This document shows, piece after piece, positions 1 to 6,662 of a stretch of DNA of 9,007 bases; position 1 is the first letter of the stretch; every line of letters begins with the position of its first letter. This stretch comes from JBEINZ01 sp040377825 (GTDB lineage: Bacteria; Pseudomonadota; Alphaproteobacteria; Rhizobiales; Ancalomicrobiaceae): assembly GCA_040377825.1 (NCBI GenBank), contig JBEINZ010000126.1, positions 1 through 9,007 on the forward strand, written 5' to 3'. A model generated the notes under the pieces. The model ran no database searches. It saw only the letters and a list, made by a program, of their open reading frames with translations, and was not told the DNA's origin. Position numbers and translations under genes: made by a program.

Positions 1-1323
1 CTCCAGCGCAATATCGTTCTCTCGCATGCAGCGGGCGTCGGCGAGCCGATGCCGCGACCGGTCGCGCGGCTGATGATGGCGCTGAAGATCGCGAGCCTCG
101 CGCAAGGGGCATCCGGCGTCCGGCCGGAAACGCTCGGATTGCTGGAAGACATGTTCGCGCGCGATCTCGTGCCGGTGGTCCCGGCGCAAGGCTCGGTCGG
201 GGCCTCCGGCGATCTGGCGCCGCTTGCGCACCTGACCGCCGCCATGATCGGGGTCGGCGAGATCGACACGCCCGAAGGCCGCATACCCGCCATGGACGCG
301 CTTGCCCGCGCGGGGCTCGCTCCAGCGACGCTCGGCGCCAAGGAGGGTCTGGCGCTCCTGAACGGCACCCAATTTTCGACGGCCTATGCGCTCGCGGGCC
401 TGTTCGAGGCCGAATTGCTGTTCCAATCGGCGCTGGTGACCGGCGCGTTGGCGACTGACGCGGCTCGAGGCTCGGACACGCCATTCGATCCGCGGATCCA
501 TCTGCTTCGCCGGCATCGTGGCCAGATCGAGACCGCTGCGTCGCTCCGCGCGCTGATGGCCGACAGCGCCATCCGCGCGTCCCATTTGACCGGCGACAGC
601 CGTGTGCAGGACCCCTATTGCTTGCGCTGCCAGCCGCAAATCATGGGGGCCGCCCTTGATCTCCTGCGCCAGGCGGCTACGACGCTTGCCACCGAGGCGA
701 ACGGCGTTTCCGACAATCCGTTGATCTTCGCGGACGAGGACGAGGCCTTGTCCGGCGGCAACTTCCATGCCGAGCCGGTCGCCTTCGCGGCCGATATGAT
801 CGCGCTCGCAATCGCCGAGATCGGTTCGCTTGCCGAACGGCGGATCGCCATGTTGGTCGACCCCGCGCTCTCCACCCTCCCCGCGTTCTTGACGCCGCGA
901 CCGGGGCTGAACTCCGGCTTTATGATCCCGCAGGTCACCGCCGCGGCGTTGGTCTCCGAAAACAAGGGCCGCGCGCACCCGGCAAGCGTGGACTCCATTC
1001 CGACGTCAGCCAATCAGGAAGATCATGTTTCCATGGCCGCGCACGGCGCGCGGCGCCTGGAATCCATGGTCGACAACGCGATGGCGGTCATAGGGATCGA
1101 GCTCCTGGCGGCTGCGCAAGGCTGTGATTTCCATTCGCCCCTCTATTCTAGTCCGCCGCTTGAAGGCGTCCGACGGCTTGTGCGCGCCTCGGTGCCGCAT
1201 CTGGACGAGGACCGGTACTTCCATCCGGACATGGCGGCGGCAATTGCGTTGGTCCGATCCGGTGCGGTTGTCGATGCGGTTTCCCCCCTTGCGCTGCCAA
1301 GCGTCGTGGAGGATCGGCGGTGA
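1..1323 (+). CDS. hutH: Histidine ammonia-lyase HutH (5' end outside the window)
   Basis: HutH removes ammonia from L-histidine to give urocanate, the first step of cytoplasmic histidine degradation. The frame is open from base 1, so the ATG at 49 is an internal methionine and not the start. 440 residues are visible. The Ala-Ser-Gly triad that cyclises into the MIO electrophile lies at visible residues 68-70 in GSVGASGDLAPLAHL. Relative to the Pseudomonas putida enzyme (Ser143) the offset is 74 residues. With that offset every active-site residue I recall falls in place: His83 (SHAAGVGEP), Asn195 (LLNGTQ), Gln277, Tyr280 and Arg283 (QDPYCLRCQPQ), Phe329 (GGNFHAEP) and Glu414 (ANQEDHVS). There is therefore no net indel over this span, and about 74 N-terminal residues are missing. 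The gene ends in a 4-bp GTGA overlap with hutG, which suggests translational coupling. Family assignment is very secure; specificity for histidine over other aromatic amino acids follows from the conserved residues and the hut context. Confidence 0.98.
   Translation, partial: LQRNIVLSHAAGVGEPMPRPVARLMMALKIASLAQGASGVRPETLGLLEDMFARDLVPVVPAQGSVGASGDLAPLAHLTAAMIGVGEIDTPEGRIPAMDALARAGLAPATLGAKEGLALLNGTQFSTAYALAGLFEAELLFQSALVTGALATDAARGSDTPFDPRIHLLRRHRGQIETAASLRALMADSAIRASHLTGDSRVQDPYCLRCQPQIMGAALDLLRQAATTLATEANGVSDNPLIFADEDEALSGGNFHAEPVAFAADMIALAIAEIGSLAERRIAMLVDPALSTLPAFLTPRPGLNSGFMIPQVTAAALVSENKGRAHPASVDSIPTSANQEDHVSMAAHGARRLESMVDNAMAVIGIELLAAAQGCDFHSPLYSSPPLEGVRRLVRASVPHLDEDRYFHPDMAAAIALVRSGAVVDAVSPLALPSVVEDRR
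1308..1313 (+). promoter_or_regulatory. Shine-Dalgarno site for hutG inside the hutH 3' end
   Basis: GGAGGA sits 6 nt before a GTG codon at 1320-1322, inside the last codons of hutH. The strength and spacing of this site decide the hutG start as GTG. The first in-frame residues after it (TDWLNIRRGAAPLILSLPH) lead straight into the conserved N-terminal motif of the family. Confidence 0.8.
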
Positions 1324-2138
1324 CCGACTGGCTGAATATCCGGCGCGGCGCGGCTCCTTTGATCCTGAGCCTGCCGCACACGGGCACCGAGATCCCCGAG
1401 CCGATCGAAGCGCGGCTCGCTTCGCCGTGGCTGGCACGCAAGGACACCGACTGGTGGATCGACCGGCTCTACGACTTTGCCGCCGATCTCGGCGCGACCG
1501 TGGTCCATACCGCAATCTCTCGATCCGTCATCGACGTCAACCGCGATCCAACGGGTGTCTCGCTTTATCCCGGACAAGCGACGACCGAGCTTTGCCCAAC
1601 GACGACGTTCGACGGCGAGCCGCTCTACCATGACGGCGAGCACCCGGACGCGGGCGAGATCGCCGAGCGCCGAGTGCGGTATTTCGAGCCCTATCATGCC
1701 GCGCTCGTGGGCGAGATTGCCCGCATGCGCGCCCGGCATGAGCGCGTGGTGCTGTATGACGCCCATTCGATCCGCTCGGTTGTGCCGCGCCTCTTCGAGG
1801 GCGCGCTGCCGAATTTCAATATCGGCACCAATGGCGGTCGTAGCTGCGACCAAGCGCTGACCAACGCCGTCGCGGCGATCTGCGCCGCCACAAACTTCAC
1901 ACGCGTCGTCAACGGCCGCTTCAAGGGCGGCTATATCACCCGTCAATACGGGCGACCGGACCAGGGCGTGCACGCCATCCAGATGGAACTCGCCTGCCGC
2001 GGCTACATGGACGATCCGCTCGGGGCGATCGACCAAAATCGCTGGCCGACGCCTTGGGACCCTTCAAAGGCAGCGCGGATGCGTAGTGCCTTGAAGGAAA
2101 TTCTAGAGTCAGTTCTTAGGTTTGCCGAGAGTTCCTAA
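1320..2138 (+). CDS. hutG: N-formylglutamate deformylase HutG
   Basis: This enzyme hydrolyses N-formyl-L-glutamate to L-glutamate and formate, the last step of the five-step histidine pathway in which HutF first deiminates formiminoglutamate. The 272-residue product matches the N-formylglutamate amidohydrolase family in length and motifs. These are SLPHTGTEIP (residues 17-26), DTDWWIDRLYDFA (42-54), the block TAISRSVIDVNRDP (64-77), YDAHSIRS (146-153), and a later FNIGTNGGRSC segment. The His and Asp residues in these blocks are the likely metal and substrate contacts. The start is GTG, overlapping the hutH stop by 4 bp and preceded by GGAGGA at 6 nt. There is no signal peptide, so the product is cytoplasmic. 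It is distinct from the arginase-like formimidoylglutamase that is also sometimes called HutG. The AT-richer 3' end (about 2095-2138) runs into the short hutG-hutU gap. Confidence 0.95.
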   Translation: MTDWLNIRRGAAPLILSLPHTGTEIPEPIEARLASPWLARKDTDWWIDRLYDFAADLGATVVHTAISRSVIDVNRDPTGVSLYPGQATTELCPTTTFDGEPLYHDGEHPDAGEIAERRVRYFEPYHAALVGEIARMRARHERVVLYDAHSIRSVVPRLFEGALPNFNIGTNGGRSCDQALTNAVAAICAATNFTRVVNGRFKGGYITRQYGRPDQGVHAIQMELACRGYMDDPLGAIDQNRWPTPWDPSKAARMRSALKEILESVLRFAESS

Positions 2139-2171
2139 CAAACACGTTGAGATTCTAGCAAGGATTTCGTC

Positions 2172-3836
2172 ATGACCCGCATCGACAATGCCCGGACCAT
2201 TCGCGCGGCGCGCGGAACGACGCTGAGTGCCAAGAGCTGGTCGACAGAAGCGCCACTACGCATGCTGATGAACAATCTCGATCCAGAGGTTGCCGAACGT
2301 CCCGGCGAGTTGGTGGTCTATGGCGGCATCGGACGGGCGGCGCGCGACTGGGAGAGTTTCGATCGGATCGTCGAGACACTTCGGCGGCTTGAAACCGATG
2401 AGACCCTGCTCATCCAGTCCGGCAAACCGGTCGGCGTTTTCAAGACGCATGCAGACGCGCCGCGCGTGCTTCTCGCCAATTCGAACCTCGTGCCGCGCTG
2501 GGCAACCTGGGAACACTTCAACGAGCTCGATCGCAAGGGGCTCATGATGTACGGCCAGATGACCGCCGGGTCCTGGATCTATATCGGCACGCAAGGCATC
2601 GTTCAGGGCACCTACGAGACCTTCGTGGAAGTCGGCCGGCGCCACTATGGCGGGGATCTTTCCGGCCGCTGGATCCTGACCGCAGGCCTTGGCGGCATGG
2701 GCGGGGCACAGACGCTGGCGGCGACCATGGCGGGCGCGTCGTGCCTCGCCATCGAATGTCAGCCGAGCCGCATCGAGATGCGGCTGAAGACGCGCTATCT
2801 CGATGTGCAAGCGGCCGATCTCGATGAAGCGCTGTCGATGATCGAGCGCTCCACGCGCGAAAGGAAGCCGATTTCGATCGGACTGCTCGGCAATGCGGCC
2901 GAGATCCTTCCAGAACTCGTCCGGCGCGGCGTCCGACCGGATGTCGTGACCGACCAGACCTCGGCGCATGATCCGGTCAATGGCTACCTGCCGAAAGGCT
3001 GGAGTGTTTCGGACTGGATCGCTCGGCGGGAGAGCGATCCGAAAGCGGTCGCGACGGCCGCGCGCGCCTCGATGGCCGAACATGTCCGCGCGATGCTCGC
3101 CTATGCGCATTCCGGCGTTCCGACCCTCGATTACGGCAACAACATCCGCCAGATGGCCAAGGAAGAGGGCGTGCTCGACGCGTTCGATTTCCCAGGCTTC
3201 GTTCCGGCCTATATTCGGCCGCTGTTCTGCCGAGGCATCGGACCGTTCCGCTGGGCCGCGCTCTCGGGCGATCCGGAGGATATCTGGAAGACCGACGCCA
3301 AGGTCAAGGAACTGCTGCCCGACAACCGGCACCTGCACCACTGGCTCGACATGGCGCGCAACCGGATCGCCTTTCAAGGGCTGCCGGCACGGATCTGCTG
3401 GGTCGGGCTCGGCGACCGTCACCGGCTCGGCCTCGCTTTCAATGAGATGGTCGCGCGCGGTGAGCTGAAAGCCCCGGTCGTGATCGGTCGCGATCACCTC
3501 GATTCCGGCTCGGTCGCTTCGCCGAACCGCGAAACGGAAGCGATGGCGGACGGGTCCGACGCCGTGTCCGACTGGCCATTGCTCAATGCCCTGCTGAATT
3601 GCGCATCAGGCGCAACTTGGGTCTCGCTGCATCATGGCGGCGGGGTCGGGATGGGATTTTCCCAGCACTCCGGCATGGTGATCGTGTGCGATGGAACGGA
3701 CGATGCGGCCCGCCGGATCGGCCGGGTGCTGTGGAACGATCCGGCGACCGGGGTCATGCGCCATGCCGATGCGGGCTACGACATCGCGATCGACTGCGCG
3801 CGCGAGAAAGGGCTCGATCTGCCGAGCCTTCGATAG
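2172..3836 (+). CDS. hutU: Urocanate hydratase (urocanase) HutU
   Basis: HutU adds water to urocanate to give 4-imidazolone-5-propionate, using tightly bound NAD+ as an electrophile. The 554-residue product is full length for the family. The P. putida numbering applies with a shift of one. NAD-contact positions as I recall them are present: YGGIGR (residues 50-55), Gln129, the GLGGMGGAQ loop (172-180), Glu195, Asn241-Ala242, QTSAH (262-266), Tyr272-Leu273, Tyr321 in YGNNIR, and the GGG at 489-491. The active-site cysteine (Cys410 in P. putida) is Cys409 in ARICWVGLGDRHR. The ATG start has an AAGGA ribosome site at 2160-2164, 7 nt upstream. It follows hutG after 33 bp with no obvious terminator, so it is probably co-transcribed. 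Nothing is missing or unusual in the protein. hutI, which acts on its product, is not in the window. Confidence 0.98.
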   Translation: MTRIDNARTIRAARGTTLSAKSWSTEAPLRMLMNNLDPEVAERPGELVVYGGIGRAARDWESFDRIVETLRRLETDETLLIQSGKPVGVFKTHADAPRVLLANSNLVPRWATWEHFNELDRKGLMMYGQMTAGSWIYIGTQGIVQGTYETFVEVGRRHYGGDLSGRWILTAGLGGMGGAQTLAATMAGASCLAIECQPSRIEMRLKTRYLDVQAADLDEALSMIERSTRERKPISIGLLGNAAEILPELVRRGVRPDVVTDQTSAHDPVNGYLPKGWSVSDWIARRESDPKAVATAARASMAEHVRAMLAYAHSGVPTLDYGNNIRQMAKEEGVLDAFDFPGFVPAYIRPLFCRGIGPFRWAALSGDPEDIWKTDAKVKELLPDNRHLHHWLDMARNRIAFQGLPARICWVGLGDRHRLGLAFNEMVARGELKAPVVIGRDHLDSGSVASPNRETEAMADGSDAVSDWPLLNALLNCASGATWVSLHHGGGVGMGFSQHSGMVIVCDGTDDAARRIGRVLWNDPATGVMRHADAGYDIAIDCAREKGLDLPSLR

Positions 3837-3847
3837 TCCATGCGATC

Positions 3848-3880
3848 CTTGACGGGGCCGAAGGTGTACGGCGATATAAG
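3848..3880 (+). promoter_or_regulatory. Candidate sigma-70 type promoter for hutC
   Basis: In the 80-bp gap before hutC, TTGACG (3849-3854) is followed after 17 nt by CGATAT (3872-3877), which resembles the alphaproteobacterial TTGAC / CTATAT pattern. TATAAG at 3875-3880 is a second possible -10 element, but its spacing of 20 nt is long. The region turns abruptly AT-rich compared with the surrounding genes. A start near 3884 would leave a leader of about 30 nt. This is inferred from sequence pattern alone. Confidence 0.5.
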
Positions 3881-3881
3881 T

Positions 3882-3897
3882 GCAATTAGAAAATTGC
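3882..3897. promoter_or_regulatory. Perfect inverted repeat, candidate HutC operator
   Basis: GCAATT (3882-3887) and AATTGC (3892-3897) are perfect inverted arms separated by AGAA. The element lies just downstream of the candidate -10 box, roughly over the predicted transcription start and 20 bp before the hutC ATG. A dimeric GntR-family repressor bound here would block transcription. The sequence is not the TGTATA-type operator I know for gammaproteobacterial HutC, so assignment to HutC rests on position and symmetry only. Confidence 0.45.
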
Positions 3898-3916
3898 CCC
3901 GTCACAGGGATTCGCG

Positions 3917-4636
3917 ATGGCAGAACAAACGGAAACGCTCCCGCGCTACCGAGCGATTAAGGACGAGATCATCACGGCGATCCGAGAGGAACGGCTGAAG
4001 CCGGGTGATCGCGTCGCTTCTGAGACGGAAATCATTCGGCGCTTTGACGTCAGCCGCATGACCGCAAACCGAGCGCTTCGCGAATTGGCCCAGGAAGGTC
4101 TGGTCACCCGCCAGCGTGGCGCGGGCAGTTTCGTCGCCGAGAAACGCCGACCCGCTGACTTCCTTGCGGTGCGCAACATCGCCGATGAGATCCGCGAGCG
4201 CGGCCAAAGCTACGATTTCCGCCTTCTCGATATCGGCGCGACCCCGGCCGGGCCTGATGTCGCGGAGGCGCTCGAACTCGCGCACGATGCACCGGTGTTC
4301 CATTTCCAGATGGTGCATTTGGAGGACGGAAGGCCGGTCCAGGTCGAGGACCGCCACGTGAACCCGGCAAGCGCGCCGGGGTTCTTAAATGTCGACTTCT
4401 CCCGACTATATCCTGGCACTTATCTCCACACGGTCGCGCCCTTCGACGACGTCGAACATTCCGTCGAAGCGATTATCGCAGAGCCGAAGGTCCGCGCGCT
4501 GCTCGAAATTGGGTCGGGCGAGCCGTGCCTTAGGCTGGTCCGCCGAACCTGGTCGCGCGGACGCACCGTGAGCTTCATCCGCTTCACGCATCCCGGGCGG
4601 CTTTATCGCATGACCACGCGCTTCCAGCTCAGCTGA
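3917..4636 (+). CDS. hutC: Histidine utilization repressor HutC (GntR/UTRA family)
   Basis: HutC is a transcriptional repressor whose DNA binding is released by urocanate. The 239-residue product has an N-terminal winged helix-turn-helix of GntR type (about residues 8-76), with the recognition segment SETEIIRRFDVSRMTANRAL and the wing QRGAGSFVAEKR. A C-terminal UTRA ligand-binding domain follows (about 85-236). HutC-type marks in that domain are EDRHVNPASAPGFL, the stretch HTVAPFDDVEHSVEAI, GEPCLRLVRRTWSRG and the terminal HPGRLYRMTTRF. The ATG start has an AGGGA site at 3906-3910, 6 nt upstream. The gene lies downstream of the structural hut genes on the same strand, with its own candidate promoter and operator, so it may be made both by readthrough and autogenously. 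It converges on sdaA with a 34-bp gap. The family is certain; the HutC subfamily is strongly supported by context, with urocanate as the presumed inducer. Confidence 0.93.
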   Translation: MAEQTETLPRYRAIKDEIITAIREERLKPGDRVASETEIIRRFDVSRMTANRALRELAQEGLVTRQRGAGSFVAEKRRPADFLAVRNIADEIRERGQSYDFRLLDIGATPAGPDVAEALELAHDAPVFHFQMVHLEDGRPVQVEDRHVNPASAPGFLNVDFSRLYPGTYLHTVAPFDDVEHSVEAIIAEPKVRALLEIGSGEPCLRLVRRTWSRGRTVSFIRFTHPGRLYRMTTRFQLS

Positions 4637-4670
4637 GCAATCGCGGGTAAGCAAAAGCCCGTCCCGGCCC

Positions 4671-4675
<5 letters not shown>
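4632..4675. terminator. Possible bidirectional terminator between hutC and sdaA
   Basis: GCTGAG (4632-4637) and CTCAGC (4670-4675) are perfect inverted arms that include the stop codons of the two converging genes. Inside them, CGGG (4644-4647) and CCCG (4658-4661) could form a small inner stem. On the minus strand a GGGC is followed by a short T run (CTTTTGCTT), giving weak intrinsic-terminator character in the sdaA direction. The long loop and the lack of a strong U tract make this uncertain. Confidence 0.3.
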
Positions 4676-6038
<1,363 letters not shown>

Positions 6039-6083
6039 CGGCTTTCCTGACCCATGCGAACCGACCAGTTGGATACGGTCTTC

Positions 6084-6662
6084 TCAGCCGGAGATATACT
6101 CACGCGCGGCTTCCGCGAGAAAGGCTTGCACATAGGGCGCGAACGAGCGCCAGCACTCAAGATGAAACCGGTCGGTCGCGGTCCGCCACAGCACGATTTC
6201 GGCCTTTGAGAGGAGCGTACGTGTCGCCGACCCCAAGGGAAACGCCGTCGGATGAAAATCGAGCGGAACGCCGGCATTCAGCAGATCCACGGCCTTCGTG
6301 CCGGATACGATGAAGCCTGTGTTGCGATGGGAGATGTCGACAAGACTATGCGCCGCGCCGATCACCGCGAAGCCTTCAGTGATGCTCGCGCCGTCCTCGA
6401 CGGGCGCGATCAAAAGCCATTCGTCCGGCCCAAGCCAGAGGGCGGCCCGACCGCCCCCCTCGCTCACGCCATGGGCCGAACCCGGCAAGGCAAGACCCAA
6501 GGCCGCGCCGCCCGCCTCGATCGCCTCGGGGGGGCAACGTAAAATGAACCGCGCGAGCGGACTGAGCGGCGTGACATTCACCCGCCGCGTTGTTGGGAAT
6601 GACGGCTGCCCCGCGAGCGGGCCGATCCGCTCGATGCCGGCTGTCGTGGTCTCAGGGATCAA
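6084..6662 (-). CDS. soxG: Sarcosine oxidase gamma subunit SoxG
   Basis: SoxG is the small gamma subunit of heterotetrameric sarcosine oxidase, with SoxA, SoxB and SoxD. It is a structural subunit whose fold resembles part of the glycine-cleavage T-protein. With the TTG start at 6662-6660 the product has 192 residues, normal for the family. Family marks are ALWLGPDEWLL (74-84), LVDISHRNTGF (107-117), the segment GVPLDFHPTAFPLGSATRT (131-149), KAEIVLWRT (153-161) and WRSFAPYVQAFL (171-182). TTG is preferred because AAGGAGG lies 9 nt upstream. The longer frame back to 6737 lies inside soxA and shows no family similarity, and a GTG at 6671 directly abuts the ribosome site. The start overlaps the soxA end by 11 bp, indicating translational coupling. 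A run of seven G (plus strand 6528-6534) lies in the gene but leaves the frame intact. Confidence 0.93.
   Translation of the reverse strand: MIPETTTAGIERIGPLAGQPSFPTTRRVNVTPLSPLARFILRCPPEAIEAGGAALGLALPGSAHGVSEGGGRAALWLGPDEWLLIAPVEDGASITEGFAVIGAAHSLVDISHRNTGFIVSGTKAVDLLNAGVPLDFHPTAFPLGSATRTLLSKAEIVLWRTATDRFHLECWRSFAPYVQAFLAEAAREYISG

Noticed and set aside
49..51. ATG as the hutH start
   Set aside because: The frame is open to base 1 and the upstream residues (LQRNIVLSHAAGVGEP) are conserved HutH sequence containing the active-site His equivalent to His83, so the real start lies outside the window.
1240..1247. GCAATTGC palindrome in hutH as a second operator copy
   Set aside because: It lacks the 4-bp spacer of the element before hutC, lies within codons of a conserved gene and has no promoter-like sequence around it.
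1143..2036. Minus-strand open frame of 297 codons opposite hutH and hutG
   Set aside because: It spans two well-supported genes on the other strand and its low-complexity translation matches no family I recognise.
2256..3497. Long open frame on the minus strand (413 codons) opposite hutU
   Set aside because: It lies entirely within hutU, which has all family motifs. Long antisense frames are expected in GC-rich genes, and the translation shows no recognisable domain.
6528..6534. Run of seven G in soxG as a possible phase-variation or frameshift site
   Set aside because: The frame is intact on both sides with family-like sequence, and runs of this length are common in GC-rich genomes.
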